From: Bordetella parapertussis
GTDB taxonomy: Bacteria; Pseudomonadota; Gammaproteobacteria; Burkholderiales; Burkholderiaceae_C
Direction: 5' to 3'
Length of the DNA stretch: 64,000 bases
Assembly: GCA_945870575.1 (NCBI GenBank)
Contig: CAMBSK010000011.1
Coordinates: 7,548-71,547, forward strand
Shown here: positions 28,401-37,702 of the stretch, in pieces
Layout of the letters: every line of letters begins with the position of its first letter
Numbering within the stretch: the stretch's first letter is position 1
The notes under the pieces: model-generated
Database searches by the model: none
The model's input: the letters and a program-made list of their open reading frames with translations, nothing else
What the model was told of the DNA's origin: nothing
Translations under genes and position numbers: made by a program

Positions 28401-28820
28401 TCAGAAATAATGCTTTTCGCCGAAGCTGATGTCGTAATCGATAAAAAGCTCTTCACCTTCGGCGATGTGCGCAAGGCTTTCGAGCGCACCGTTTTTCTTG
28501 AAGCGTAAATTGGGTTGCTTAGAATGATTGAGGTATACCGCCAGGTCAAATGAATTCAAGCCTATGCTTGGGATACTGACTGACTTTCTATCGTAAAAGC
28601 AAAACATATCGATTTGACTAAGCACACCTTTGGGTAGGTGTTTTATATCTTTTTTATCAATGTCAATTTCCTTGAAATGCAAATAACTTTTTAAAGGGTT
28701 TACGCCTTTGGAAATGGGCCGCACCGCAAACACGCCAATGCCGTGTATCGGCGACACACCGAGTTTACAGAATACTTCTGATTCCAGATGCTGGAGTATT
28801 TTCTTCTTGGACGTAGGCAT
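28401..28820 (-). CDS. SET-domain protein (putative lysine methyltransferase)
   Basis: A 139-residue protein from Met at 28820 (an ATG 12 codons earlier, at 28856, is also possible). SET landmarks are in order: GIGVFAVRPISKGVNP at the start, LNHSKQPNLRF (the NHS motif of the S-adenosylmethionine site), and EGEELFIDYDISFGE at the end. Small bacterial SET proteins methylate protein lysines in known cases. The start overlaps the divergent phosphatase start by two bases. Confidence 0.8.
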   Translation of the reverse strand: MPTSKKKILQHLESEVFCKLGVSPIHGIGVFAVRPISKGVNPLKSYLHFKEIDIDKKDIKHLPKGVLSQIDMFCFYDRKSVSIPSIGLNSFDLAVYLNHSKQPNLRFKKNGALESLAHIAEGEELFIDYDISFGEKHYF

Positions 28821-29703
28821 GGAAGCACTTTCTCGTTTGAAGACGACTATAACCAATGCAGTCTTACGGTTATGGCCTCTGCTTACAATCTTGCCGATGT
28901 TTCAGCTAATACCTGCACCGGACAAGCCCCGTCTGACTCTTCTTCTTATTTTTTCCGTTACTTTGATGCTCGGCGGTTTGCTGTTGTTCCTCTCGCCCAT
29001 GAATTTGCAATCCATGCTGTGGCTGAACCATCTGACACCCGGCCTGGACTACTTCTGGTCATTCATTACCCAATTTGGCGATGGCGCTGCGGTCCTGCTG
29101 CTGTTGCTTGTGATCACCCGTTTCAGCCAGAACGGTAATGCTCTCAGCCTGAAAATCTTTTTGCTCGGCTCCCTCCTGTCGCCGTTGCTCAAATCCTGGG
29201 TGGCCTCGCCACGCCCGTTGGGTGTGGTGCAGCCTGATCTGTTGAACAGAATAGGCCAGCCCCTGACCGGAGCCAACTCCATGCCCTCTGGCCACAGCCT
29301 GACGGTTTTTGCTGGCATAGGCGTGATTCTTCTATGCTTCTCCCTTAAAGCCCGCCACTGGCCGGTGGCCGCACTGCTGGTGTTGCTGGCGGTACTGGTT
29401 GCACTATCGCGCGTCATGGTAGGCGCGCACTGGCCGGCCGATGTGCTGGCCGGTGCCGGTTCGGGCCTGGCGGTGGCACTGCTGGCCCAGCGCTGGGAAG
29501 CGTCGCAAGCCTGGCAACCCTATTTACAAAGACGACCGGCGCAGTGGGGCCTGCTGTTGACTGAAATCGTGTTGGCCGGTTATTTGCTGACAGCGACTAC
29601 CGCCACCGCAGCCGAACGTATGGCGTTTGACCTGATCGCCACCATCGGCATAGCCGGGGCCATGTCCAGGCTGTCGTTCATTCGCCGCCAGCCATGGGCA
29701 TGA
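28819..29703 (+). CDS. PAP2-family membrane phosphatase
   Basis: A 294-residue, six-helix membrane protein with the phosphatase motifs KSWVASPRPLG (C1, KxxxxxxRP), MPSGHSLTVFAG (C2, PSGH) and SRVMVGAHWPADVLAG (C3, SRxxxxxHxxxD). Catalytic His/Asp residues are present, facing the periplasm. Substrates of this family include undecaprenyl pyrophosphate and lipid A phosphates. I chose ATG 28819 over the longer frame from 28708, which would run deep across the SET gene. Followed by a second PAP2 gene that overlaps its end. Confidence 0.82.
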   Translation: MEALSRLKTTITNAVLRLWPLLTILPMFQLIPAPDKPRLTLLLIFSVTLMLGGLLLFLSPMNLQSMLWLNHLTPGLDYFWSFITQFGDGAAVLLLLLVITRFSQNGNALSLKIFLLGSLLSPLLKSWVASPRPLGVVQPDLLNRIGQPLTGANSMPSGHSLTVFAGIGVILLCFSLKARHWPVAALLVLLAVLVALSRVMVGAHWPADVLAGAGSGLAVALLAQRWEASQAWQPYLQRRPAQWGLLLTEIVLAGYLLTATTATAAERMAFDLIATIGIAGAMSRLSFIRRQPWA

Positions 29704-30413
29704 AAGCACGTCATCGCCGATTAATGCCGACTTGGCTGCTGTTGCTTGCCTGTGTGCTGCTTTTTCTGGTCTGGCCCGAACTCGATTTGATCGTGACACG
29801 GTCTTTTTTTGATCCAGTGAATCAGGAGTTCCCTGCCAATGCAGTACCGTGGGTCAAATGGGTTTACGACGAAACACCTGCGATCAATCAGTCGCTGGGG
29901 CTAATGATGTTATTGGCCTTGTTGCTGCAATGGATACGTCCGGGCTGGCTCGGCCTGCGTGTACGCAGAAGCATGTGCGCCTGGCTGCTGGTGGTCACCA
30001 TCGGGCTGGGTTTTGCAGTTGATTGGGTGCTGAAAGACCATTTTGGGCGACCGCACCCCTATCAGACGCATGTATTCACCGGCGAGCAGGATTTTGTGCC
30101 GGCCTTTCATTACCGCCCGCTGTGTGATCTCAATTGCTCGTTTGTCAGTGGCCACGCAGCTGGCGGCTTTGTCTGGATGGCTTGGGGCATGTGGGGTTGG
30201 CGCAGGCGGCGTCAAGCTTGGTTGCTGGCAGGCGTGGCGGCCGGCAGCTTCTTTGGTGCAGCGCGCATCATGCAAGGCGGTCATTTTTTGAGCGACGTGG
30301 TGTTCTCCGGATGGGTGATCTGGCTCAGCATGTTAGCCATACGGTCTCTGTGGCTGCGCCTTCGACGCCGCCGCATGCAGCAACATGCCACCAGCAAGCC
30401 ATCAACTCAGTAA
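29694..30413 (+). CDS. PAP2-family phosphatase, LpxE/LpxF-like
   Basis: A 239-residue membrane phosphatase: VLKDHFGRPHP (C1), FVSGHAAGGFVW (C2, SGH) and GAARIMQGGHFLSDVVFSGW (C3). The motif details (KDHFGRPHP, ARIMQGGHFLSD) match lipid A 1- or 4'-phosphatases of the LpxE/LpxF group. Two in-frame ATGs exist; the second (29700) makes a classic ATGA overlap with the previous phosphatase stop. The pair may dephosphorylate different lipid or lipid A positions; that is inference. Confidence 0.83.
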   Translation: MGMKARHRRLMPTWLLLLACVLLFLVWPELDLIVTRSFFDPVNQEFPANAVPWVKWVYDETPAINQSLGLMMLLALLLQWIRPGWLGLRVRRSMCAWLLVVTIGLGFAVDWVLKDHFGRPHPYQTHVFTGEQDFVPAFHYRPLCDLNCSFVSGHAAGGFVWMAWGMWGWRRRRQAWLLAGVAAGSFFGAARIMQGGHFLSDVVFSGWVIWLSMLAIRSLWLRLRRRRMQQHATSKPSTQ

Positions 30414-30474
30414 AAATCAAGTCGCAACATAATGGGCTACATTGGCAACTTTTGAATTTTAAATAAGACACAAC

Positions 30475-31236
30475 ATGGAACTACTTTCTGACCCGCACAT
30501 GTGGATGGCCTTGGCCACCTTGACCTTGCTTGAACTGGTGTTGGGCATAGACAATATTATTTTCATTTCCATTCTGGTCAGCAAACTGCCCCGGGATAAA
30601 CAGGAAATGGCGCGACGCATAGGCTTGTTCATGGCCATGTTTTTGCGCATTGCCTTACTGCTGCTGCTGTCTTACATCATCGGCTTGGTTGAACCGCTGT
30701 TCAGCGTGATGGATCAGGCTTTTTCAGGTAGAGACCTGATATTGCTGGCTGGCGGCTTGTTTTTGATCTGGAAAAGCACCGCAGAGATTCACCAATCGCT
30801 GGAAGGCGAGGACGAAGACCACGCCACTAACATCAAGCCCAAGGTCAATTTGATCGCCACCATCGTCCAAATCATCATCATTGATCTGGTGTTCTCGCTG
30901 GACTCGATCATCACTGCTGTCGGCATGGTCGACGATGTGCGCATCATGATTGCCGCCGTGGTCATTTCTCTGGGTCTGATGATGTTGTTTGCCCGCGCCA
31001 TCGGTGAATTTGTCGAAGCACATCCATCCATCAAAATGCTGGCGCTGAGTTTTCTGGTGGTGGTCGGTGTGGTGCTGGTTGCCGAAGGTCTCGGACACCA
31101 TGTACCCAAAGGCTATATTTACTTTGCGATGGCTTTCTCGTTTGGTGTCGAGTTGCTCAATATCCGCTTTCGCAAATCAAAAGCCAAACCAGTCAAGCTG
31201 CGCGAGGCAAGCATGCCCGGTGAAGATGATGAGTAA
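30475..31236 (+). CDS. TerC-family integral membrane protein
   Basis: A 253-residue membrane protein with the TerC signature LTLLELVLGIDNIIFISILVSKLP and IIDLVFSLDSIITAVGM; charged Asp/Asn residues lie inside helices, as in metal-transporting homologues. The family has been tied to tellurite resistance and to loading metals, including manganese, into exported enzymes. No ter operon is present. The tail is acidic. Confidence 0.87.
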   Translation: MELLSDPHMWMALATLTLLELVLGIDNIIFISILVSKLPRDKQEMARRIGLFMAMFLRIALLLLLSYIIGLVEPLFSVMDQAFSGRDLILLAGGLFLIWKSTAEIHQSLEGEDEDHATNIKPKVNLIATIVQIIIIDLVFSLDSIITAVGMVDDVRIMIAAVVISLGLMMLFARAIGEFVEAHPSIKMLALSFLVVVGVVLVAEGLGHHVPKGYIYFAMAFSFGVELLNIRFRKSKAKPVKLREASMPGEDDE

Positions 31237-31240
31237 GACA

Positions 31241-31774
31241 TCAACACCCGCTGTCATTCACTGCGCCGTCGGGCATGACGGTTTTGCAGAATTTGACATC
31301 ATCGAGTTTGGCGCCGTCCATTTTTGCGCCTTTCAGATTAGCGCCTGCCAACACAGCGCCTTTCATGTTGGCATTCAGCAGCACTGCATCGCCGAGGTCG
31401 GCGCCGCTTAAATTGGCCTCGCGCAGGTAGGAGTTCGTGAAGTTAGCCAGGTGCAGATTGGCGCCGCTCAAATCGGTGCGGCGCAGATTCGCGTCTTCAA
31501 AATTGGTGACCAGCGTACGCTTTTCCATCGGGCGCTCGCTCAAATTGGCCTTGGTCAGCACTGCGCCGGACAGGTTGGCGTTTTGAAAATCGGCACCGCG
31601 CATATCGCGCCCTCCCAGGGGTGCATCAGTCAGGTCGCAGTATTTGCAGACATTGGTGGTTTTAAAGTCTTCCATCTTGCCCGCGTCAAACGCTGCTACG
31701 GCCCAAGGCCAGACAGCACATGCGGCAGCAAGCGCCAGCGGCAACAGTTGATAAGGTTTTTGAATAACAGTCAC
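31241..31774 (-). CDS. Secreted pentapeptide-repeat protein
   Basis: From GTG 31774 (AAAGGGT ribosome site) the protein has about 177 residues. An N-terminal signal peptide (LLPLALAAACAVWPWAVAA) precedes a CxxC (VCKYCDL), then about 15 tandem pentapeptides of the A(D/N)LxX form (GADFQNANLSGAVLTKANLS, ... REANLSGADLGDAVLLNANMKG). These fold as a right-handed beta-helix. A much longer frame from 31921 exists, but its extra 49 residues would overlap the divergent gene and lack a ribosome site. Likely periplasmic; role unknown. Confidence 0.8.
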   Translation of the reverse strand: MTVIQKPYQLLPLALAAACAVWPWAVAAFDAGKMEDFKTTNVCKYCDLTDAPLGGRDMRGADFQNANLSGAVLTKANLSERPMEKRTLVTNFEDANLRRTDLSGANLHLANFTNSYLREANLSGADLGDAVLLNANMKGAVLAGANLKGAKMDGAKLDDVKFCKTVMPDGAVNDSGC

Positions 31775-31901
31775 GGCAAGACCCTTTAAAATCAATGAAA
31801 TACGGATTTCGAATAATAACCAATAGCCTAGGCCTGACTTGGCCGTCAACAAGTACCCTCGCCGGGCCATCATGCGATGATCAGGATATTGAAAGGCTGT
31901 T

Positions 31902-32360
31902 ATGCAATTGTTGTACTCCATAGCGTCACCAGCGCGGCCATTTATCCGTCACGCGTTTCAGTGTTTGGCGGCTTTTTTATTTTTCAGCCAATCAGCACTT
32001 GCCTACACACTGACATGTGATTTGCAAGGTTCATTTCCGGAGCTGGACAAAATCACCTTAGAACCGGCCCAGGTAAAGGTAGACATCACCTCCATCGGTG
32101 ACCATTTGTACATTCGCATAGACGGCCCTAAGCTTTACAATTTCTTTGTCAATACACTCAGAACCCCTGAGTTTGAAGGCACTGACCTGACCTCCAAAAC
32201 CAGTATGTGGGTCAAGCGCAAAAATCTGAAGACCATGGAAGAATCGGAAATCAAAATCAACCGTGAACCGGTCAATATCAAAGCCATCAAAGATGTGCAA
32301 AGGTATGGAAAGAAACTGAAGTTTTACGTCGCCGGTCCTTGCCAACTCCCGCCTGGATGA
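31902..32360 (+). CDS. Hypothetical exported protein
   Basis: A 152-residue protein with a clear signal peptide (hydrophobic QCLAAFLFFSQSALA, cleavage near residue 34) and a polar body rich in beta-strand-like alternation (VKVDITSIGDHLYIRIDG). Two cysteines (CDLQG, GPCQLP) could pair in the periplasm. No family recognised. Seven bases before the next gene. Confidence 0.7.
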   Translation: MQLLYSIASPARPFIRHAFQCLAAFLFFSQSALAYTLTCDLQGSFPELDKITLEPAQVKVDITSIGDHLYIRIDGPKLYNFFVNTLRTPEFEGTDLTSKTSMWVKRKNLKTMEESEIKINREPVNIKAIKDVQRYGKKLKFYVAGPCQLPPG

Positions 32361-32367
32361 TTTGAAA

Positions 32368-33192
32368 ATGAATCCACTTATTGTTCGACAGTTATTGATC
32401 GATTTAGATACACCTTTTGCATTGCGCTGGAATGGCGGCGACGCGTTCGCATCCGCCTTTATGAATGCTTTGTCGCTGAGTTTTCCTGCTGGCGAGCAGT
32501 TTTTCCTGGACAGCGTGCGTGAGGGTCTCAAGCAATTGCCTGCAGATCAACAAGCCTTGTTCAAGGACGAGGTCAAAGGCTTTATCGGCCAGGAAGCCAC
32601 ACACCGGCGTCTGCACACTTTGTACAACCGGCATTTGCTCGATCAAGGCATGGTCAACCATTGGGAACAGCGCGCGCTCAAACGCATTGCCATCCTCAAA
32701 GAAATGGACATACGTCACTCTGTGGCTGCGACTGCGGCAAACGAACATTACACCGCTGTGTTTGCCCATTGGTTGCTGTCCAACGAATGGTTTTTCAACC
32801 TCGCCGAGCCTCGACTCCAAACCCTTTGGTTATGGCATGCGAGCGAAGAGTCGGAGCACCGCAGCACAGCTTTTGACTTGTACCTGGCTTTGGACGGTAA
32901 TGAAGAATGGCGGCTGCGCTGGATGCGCCGTGTGACCTGGTTTTTCCTGACCGACTTGTTGCGCCAGACTGTCAACAACCTGTGGCACGATGGCAGTTTG
33001 TTTAAGCTCTCCACCTGGTCCAGCGCATGGCGGCATTTGTTTGCCCAAGGTGGCTTGTTTCGCGAGAGTTTCGGCCTGTGGCGAGACTATTTCAAACCCG
33101 GTTTTCACCCGTCGCAACATCCGGATCTTCTATCGAAACAATGGCTGCAACAACATTTGGATGCTTTCACACCGGTAGCGCAAGCTGCTTGA
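32368..33192 (+). CDS. Predicted metal-dependent hydrolase, ferritin-like fold (PF10118 type)
   Basis: A 274-residue, almost entirely helical protein. Metal-ligand-like residues are in family order: GQEATHRRLHTLYN, ANEHYTAVFAHWLL and HASEESEHRSTAFDLY, giving several Glu/His pairs as in carboxylate-bridged di-metal proteins. No signal peptide. The family has no settled function. ATG 32368 chosen; a TTG two codons earlier is weaker. It precedes the esterase-molybdoenzyme-sox operon by 28 bases and could be its first gene. Confidence 0.78.
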   Translation: MNPLIVRQLLIDLDTPFALRWNGGDAFASAFMNALSLSFPAGEQFFLDSVREGLKQLPADQQALFKDEVKGFIGQEATHRRLHTLYNRHLLDQGMVNHWEQRALKRIAILKEMDIRHSVAATAANEHYTAVFAHWLLSNEWFFNLAEPRLQTLWLWHASEESEHRSTAFDLYLALDGNEEWRLRWMRRVTWFFLTDLLRQTVNNLWHDGSLFKLSTWSSAWRHLFAQGGLFRESFGLWRDYFKPGFHPSQHPDLLSKQWLQQHLDAFTPVAQAA

Positions 33193-33220
33193 TTTTTTTG
33201 ATACCCCAACAGACCGCACC

Positions 33221-34156
33221 ATGCTAGACCCGCAAGCCCAAACCCTGCTACAACTGATGGTTGAACGCGGCATCCCTGCCTTTAATGCACAAACACCGGT
33301 GGAAGCACGCCAAGCCTATTTGACGCGCAAAGGCTTTACCCAACCGGATCCACCCGCTGTTTCGCATTGCCACGATCATCTGGTGCTTTTGAACGGGGTC
33401 AACATCAAGATCCGCGAGTTCCGCCCCGACGGTGCGACTTCCGTCGAAGTGCTGCCCGCCTTGGTCTATTACCACGGCGGCGGCTGGGTGATAGGCGATG
33501 TAGACACCCATGACGTGCTGTGCCGCCAGTTGTGCCAGGCCAGCGCTTGCGCCGTGTTTTCAGTCGACTACCGGCTTGCACCCGAGCATGTGTTTCCGGC
33601 CGCTTACGACGATGCACAAGCCGCTTTTCAGTGGGTGGCGGCGAATGCGCTCAGCTTGCACATTGACGCCAAACGAATCGCTGTAGGCGGCGACAGCGCC
33701 GGCGGCAACCTGGCTGCCACCGTGTGTCTAGGTGCCCGTGGCGGCAAGCACCTGCCTGCGTTTCAATTGCTGATTTACCCGGCCACGCTGATGTACCCGG
33801 ACACGCAAAGCTACCGGGACAACGGTGAAGGCTATGCCCTCACCGCAGCGGTGATGGACTGGTTCATGGACCATTACCTGCCGTCGCGAGACCTCGCCCA
33901 CGACTGGCGCGCGTCGCCGTTGAAAGCGCAATCGCACGCTGACCTACCGCCCGCTCTTGTGCTGACCGCAGGTTTTGATCCGCTGCGCGACGAAGGCCGC
34001 TTGTACGCGGATGCTTTATCTGCCGCCGGCGGCAGCGCTGAATACATTTGCTTTGAACGTCAGATACACGGCTTCATCACCATGGGTCGTGTCATGCGCG
34101 AAGCACATACCGGCGTGGCGGTGTGCGCCAATGCCCTCAAGCGTTATCTCTTTTAA
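33221..34156 (+). CDS. Alpha/beta-hydrolase of the hormone-sensitive-lipase family
   Basis: A 311-residue esterase. The oxyanion motif HGGGWVIGD and the nucleophile motif GGDSAGGNLAA are textbook HSL family; the acid and His fall in TAGFDPLRDEG and QIHGFITMG. No signal peptide, so cytoplasmic. It ends 12 bases before the 2Fe-2S subunit gene, heading a run of genes with overlapping ends. Whether its substrate is linked to the molybdoenzyme downstream is unknown. Confidence 0.88.
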   Translation: MLDPQAQTLLQLMVERGIPAFNAQTPVEARQAYLTRKGFTQPDPPAVSHCHDHLVLLNGVNIKIREFRPDGATSVEVLPALVYYHGGGWVIGDVDTHDVLCRQLCQASACAVFSVDYRLAPEHVFPAAYDDAQAAFQWVAANALSLHIDAKRIAVGGDSAGGNLAATVCLGARGGKHLPAFQLLIYPATLMYPDTQSYRDNGEGYALTAAVMDWFMDHYLPSRDLAHDWRASPLKAQSHADLPPALVLTAGFDPLRDEGRLYADALSAAGGSAEYICFERQIHGFITMGRVMREAHTGVAVCANALKRYLF

Positions 34157-34168
34157 GAAAGCCAAACG

Positions 34169-34630
34169 ATGAAACTCAATGTCAATGGTCAAAACCATAC
34201 TTTAGATGTAGAGCCTGAAATGCCACTGCTATGGGCTTTGCGCGATGAACTCGACATCAAAGGCCCTAAATACGGCTGCGGCATCGCCCAGTGTGGCTCT
34301 TGCACCGTGCTGCTCAACGGCGAACCGGTGCGCTCGTGCAGCTACCCGGTGTCCTCTGCGGATGGGCAACAGGTGATCAGTATTGAAGGCCTGGCCGACA
34401 AGGGAAAACTGCACGCGGTGCAGCAAGCATGGATAGACCACCAAGTGCCGCAATGCGGTTATTGCCAGGGCGGTCAGATACTGGCGGCCGTAGCTTTGCT
34501 AAAGAAAAAACCCCAACCCAGCGACCAGGACATAGACGCGGCCATGACCAACATCTGCCGCTGCGGTACCTATGCACGCATGCGCACCGCCATACACGCC
34601 GCAGCGCGTCAGGCCGGAGGTCAATCATGA
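34169..34630 (+). CDS. 2Fe-2S subunit of an isoquinoline 1-oxidoreductase-type molybdenum hydroxylase (IorA-like)
   Basis: A 153-residue protein of the xanthine-dehydrogenase small-subunit family. Plant-type cluster: [17 protein letters not shown] and a third site; second cluster: CGYCQGG and [10 protein letters not shown]. It passes electrons from the Mo site to an external acceptor, since the family has no FAD subunit. Four-base overlap (ATGA) with the large subunit gene. Confidence 0.92.
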   Translation: MKLNVNGQNHTLDVEPEMPLLWALRDELDIKGPKYGCGIAQCGSCTVLLNGEPVRSCSYPVSSADGQQVISIEGLADKGKLHAVQQAWIDHQVPQCGYCQGGQILAAVALLKKKPQPSDQDIDAAMTNICRCGTYARMRTAIHAAARQAGGQS

Positions 34631-36783
34631 ACACCACTGCACTCAACCGCCGCCGGTTTTTACAAGTCAGCAGCAGCACCGCTGCCTCGCTCAGTCTGGG
34701 CTTTGTCTGGCCGAATGCCGCCATGGCCGCCGATCAAACAGAAGTCAACGCTTGGATAGAGATACACAGCGACGAGTCCATCGTCATACGCTATGCGCGC
34801 ACCGAAATGGGCCAAGGCAGCCGCACCTCGGCGCCCATGTTGATCGCTGAAGAACTGGAAGCCGATTGGCAAAAAGTGCGTGTGGTCGATGTGCCTGCGC
34901 ATGAAAACCTGAGCCGCAAGCGCGCCTACGGCGACATGGCCAGTGTCGGCAGTCGCACTATTCGCATGTCGCAAGACTATTTGCGCAAAGCCGGTGCCGC
35001 CGCCCGCATCATGCTGATAGAAGCCGCAGCCCAGCGATGGAGCGTGCCAGTCGGCGAATGCAAGGCCGTGCTCGGTCATGTGTTTCACAACCCCAGCCAC
35101 AAAAAACTCAGCTACGGCCAATTGGCAGCCGAGGCAGCCAAACTGACACCACCCAAAGACATTCCGCTCAAAGACCCGAAAACCTGGACCTTGGCAGGCA
35201 AACCGCTGCCGCGCGTAGATATCACCGATATCGTCACCGGCAAGATCCGCTTTGGCGTGGACGTGCAATTGCCGGGCATGCTGCATGCAGCCATCGCTCA
35301 TTCGCCGGTGTTCGGCGGCACTGCTAAGTCGGTAGACAGCAGCAAAGTGGATAACCGGCGCGGCATCGTCAAAGTCATCAACCTCGGCGAATTTGTGGCC
35401 ATGGTGGCTGACAACTGGTGGCGCGCCAAAGAAGCTTTGCGCGATGTCGCCATTGATTGGGACAACGGCAAGAACGGCGGCGTCAACAGCGCCGGTCTGA
35501 TGCAGTATTACCGTGACGGTCTGACACAAACAGAGGTTGCGACTTCCCGCAACGACGGCGACACCCTGGCCGCACTGCAAGCGGCGTCCAAAGTGATAGA
35601 GGCCGATTACTACACACCTTATCTGGCGCACGCCACCATGGAACCCATGGTTTGCACGGCTTTGCTGATCGACGACAAACTCGACATCTGGGCGTCCACC
35701 CAGAACCCGGAATCCACACTCACATCGGCTGCTGCGACCGCCGAGGTGCCGCAGGAAAATGTGCGCGTTTTCGCCATGCAAATGGGCGGCGGTCTGGGCC
35801 GCAAAGGTACGCAGGATTTCACCCGCCAGGCGGTGGCCCTCGCCATGCGACTGCCGGGCAAACCAGTCAAGCTGATGTGGAGCCGGGAAGAAGACATGCA
35901 GCACGACTTGTACCGCCCGGCCAGCCTGGTGCGCATGCGTGCGGCGTTGGACACGTCCGGCAAACCGCAGGCCTTGCATGTGCGCGTCAGCGCCCCTTCG
36001 ATTTTTTCTCAGTTGCTGCGCATGCCGTTGCAAAACGGTATAGACAACCAGGCCGTGGCCTGTTTTCCGGACCACCCCTATGCCATACCGAACACGCTGG
36101 TCGACTTTGCCATGCGCAGCACGCATGTGCCGGTAGGCTTTTGGCGCACGGTCGGGCATTCACAAAACCCGTTTGTGCGCGAATGCTTTCTGGATGAACT
36201 CGCGCATGCGGGCGGCCAAGAACCGCTGGCCTACCGCTTGTCCTTGCTGCCCAACAACGAGAAAGCCAACCGCGATCGCAGCATGTTGATGGCCGTGGCC
36301 AAGGCCGCCGACTGGGACAAACCGCTGCCTGCCGGTGTGCACCGCGGCATTGCCAGCGTAGACGGTTACGGCAGTTGGACGGCGTGCGTGTGTGAAGTCT
36401 CGGTCAGCGCGCGTGGCGAAGTGAAAATCCACCGCGTTGTGATCGGCATAGACCCGGGCTACGCGGTCAATCCCGACAACATACAAGCGCAATTGCAAGG
36501 CAGCGTGGTGCATGGTTTATCTGCCATCTTCTGGGGCGAGTTGACGGTTAAAGACGGCCGTCTCGAGCAATCCAATTTCCACGACTACCGCATGATGCGC
36601 ATGAACGAAATGCCCAAGGTGGAAACCGTGATCGCGCCCACAGGCGGCTTTTGGGGCGGTGTCGGCGAGCCGGCCCAGGCGCCGCTTGCGCCTGCGCTGG
36701 TCAATGCCTTGTTTGCCGCCACCGGCAAACGCATTCGCTCGCTGCCCTTAAAAAACCACGGCTTGAGTCTGGTGAAAGCATGA
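34627..36783 (+). CDS. Molybdopterin-binding large subunit of an IorB-type hydroxylase
   Basis: A 718-residue subunit with a Tat signal ([20 protein letters not shown], cleavage near AMA), so the holoenzyme is periplasmic. The glycine-rich cofactor motif [13 protein letters not shown] and the active-site GVGEPAQAP with Glu681 (the catalytic base in the family) are both there. Homologues hydroxylate N-heterocycles or oxidise aldehydes, feeding electrons to cytochromes. Directly followed, with ATGA overlap, by a cytochrome SoxX-like gene, so c-type cytochromes may accept its electrons. Confidence 0.9.
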   Translation: MNTTALNRRRFLQVSSSTAASLSLGFVWPNAAMAADQTEVNAWIEIHSDESIVIRYARTEMGQGSRTSAPMLIAEELEADWQKVRVVDVPAHENLSRKRAYGDMASVGSRTIRMSQDYLRKAGAAARIMLIEAAAQRWSVPVGECKAVLGHVFHNPSHKKLSYGQLAAEAAKLTPPKDIPLKDPKTWTLAGKPLPRVDITDIVTGKIRFGVDVQLPGMLHAAIAHSPVFGGTAKSVDSSKVDNRRGIVKVINLGEFVAMVADNWWRAKEALRDVAIDWDNGKNGGVNSAGLMQYYRDGLTQTEVATSRNDGDTLAALQAASKVIEADYYTPYLAHATMEPMVCTALLIDDKLDIWASTQNPESTLTSAAATAEVPQENVRVFAMQMGGGLGRKGTQDFTRQAVALAMRLPGKPVKLMWSREEDMQHDLYRPASLVRMRAALDTSGKPQALHVRVSAPSIFSQLLRMPLQNGIDNQAVACFPDHPYAIPNTLVDFAMRSTHVPVGFWRTVGHSQNPFVRECFLDELAHAGGQEPLAYRLSLLPNNEKANRDRSMLMAVAKAADWDKPLPAGVHRGIASVDGYGSWTACVCEVSVSARGEVKIHRVVIGIDPGYAVNPDNIQAQLQGSVVHGLSAIFWGELTVKDGRLEQSNFHDYRMMRMNEMPKVETVIAPTGGFWGGVGEPAQAPLAPALVNALFAATGKRIRSLPLKNHGLSLVKA

Positions 36784-37193
36784 AGCGCGGGTTGGTTTGT
36801 CTGGCACTGATGTTTGCCGCCAATGTGTGGGCGATCGATCTCAGCATGCCGCCGACCAAGTCGGCGGCCACCGCCAATGTCGAGCGCGGGCGCAAACTGT
36901 TGATCAACCGCCAGGAAACCGGTTGCGTGCTTTGTCACCGCATTCCCGGCATGAAAGAAGGCGGCGAAATGGGGCCGGTTTTGAGCGGCTTGAGCCAGCG
37001 CATGTCGGCCGATCAAATCCGCCAGCGCATCGCCGACTGGCGCGCAGTAAACCCCCAGACCTTCATGCCGGCCTATTTCAGCAGCAAAGGTCTTCATAAT
37101 GTTGCCAAGCCACTGGTTGGTAAAACCGTACTCACCGAGCAAGGCCTGGAAGACATCGTGGCTTATTTGCTTGACGCTACCAAAGGACCTTGA
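36780..37193 (+). CDS. soxX: SoxX-like c-type cytochrome
   Basis: A 137-residue protein with a signal peptide (LVCLALMFAANVWA) and one heme motif Cys49-V-L-C52-His53, followed by MGPVLSGL and a Met (FMPAYF) as likely axial ligand. In the Sox pathway SoxX receives an electron from SoxA when thiosulfate is bound to SoxY. Starts inside the stop of the molybdoenzyme gene; overlaps soxY by one base. The SoxX identity is supported by soxY, soxZ and soxA immediately after. Confidence 0.87.
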   Translation: MKRGLVCLALMFAANVWAIDLSMPPTKSAATANVERGRKLLINRQETGCVLCHRIPGMKEGGEMGPVLSGLSQRMSADQIRQRIADWRAVNPQTFMPAYFSSKGLHNVAKPLVGKTVLTEQGLEDIVAYLLDATKGP

Positions 37194-37699
37194 TGTATTT
37201 GTTGTCTCGCCGTGACTGGCTTCGCCGTTTCAGCCTGAGCACTGCCGGGCTGTGGGCAGGGTCAACCGGCTTATCCAAGGCCCAGGACATGTCGGTGTTA
37301 GGCCGAGTGCAAGACCTGAGCGATGCGCGTTTGCGCACTTTCGATGAAATAGTCTCAGCTTATGTGGTGCGCCAGCAATTGAAAAACGAAGGCATGGGTT
37401 TGACCATGCCTTTGCTGGCTGACAACGGTCACCTGGTGCCACTGAGCTTGAAGGTCGACAGCCCGATGACCGAGGAGTCGCATGTCACCCACGTCTACAT
37501 ATTGTCCCAACTCAACCCGGCACCGCTGATTGCCATGTTTGTGCTGGGACCATGGAATGGCAAAGCGGAACTCAGCATGCGCGTTCGTCTTTCCGGCACG
37601 CAAATGGTGGTGGCGCTGGCGCGCATGTCCGACGGCAACTTCCGCTACGCGACGAGCCAGGTGTCTGTCACTGAAGCCGCCTGTGTGGACAACGGATAA
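37193..37699 (+). CDS. soxY: SoxY-like sulfur carrier protein with atypical C-terminus
   Basis: A 168-residue periplasmic protein with a Tat signal (SRRDWLRRFSLSTAGLW). The Ig-like SoxY fold is recognisable (VTHVYILSQLNPAPLIAMFVLGPWNGKAELSMRVRL). Family members end in a flexible GGCGG arm whose Cys carries the sulfur intermediate. Here the arm reads EAACVDNG: Cys164 is kept, but the flanking glycines are mostly lost and four residues follow it. Three bases before soxZ. Either function with altered geometry or divergence to another cargo is possible. Confidence 0.78.
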   Translation: MYLLSRRDWLRRFSLSTAGLWAGSTGLSKAQDMSVLGRVQDLSDARLRTFDEIVSAYVVRQQLKNEGMGLTMPLLADNGHLVPLSLKVDSPMTEESHVTHVYILSQLNPAPLIAMFVLGPWNGKAELSMRVRLSGTQMVVALARMSDGNFRYATSQVSVTEAACVDNG

Positions 37700-37702
37700 A
37701 GC

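Noticed and set aside
31775..31921. N-terminal extension of the pentapeptide-repeat protein
   Set aside because: It would overlap the divergent exported-protein gene and move the signal peptide to an internal position.
34660..36159. A 499-codon open frame on the minus strand
   Set aside because: It lies exactly opposite the IorB-like gene, whose motifs and Tat signal are clear. The antisense frame is His/Arg-rich with no domain, typical of a GC-driven shadow.
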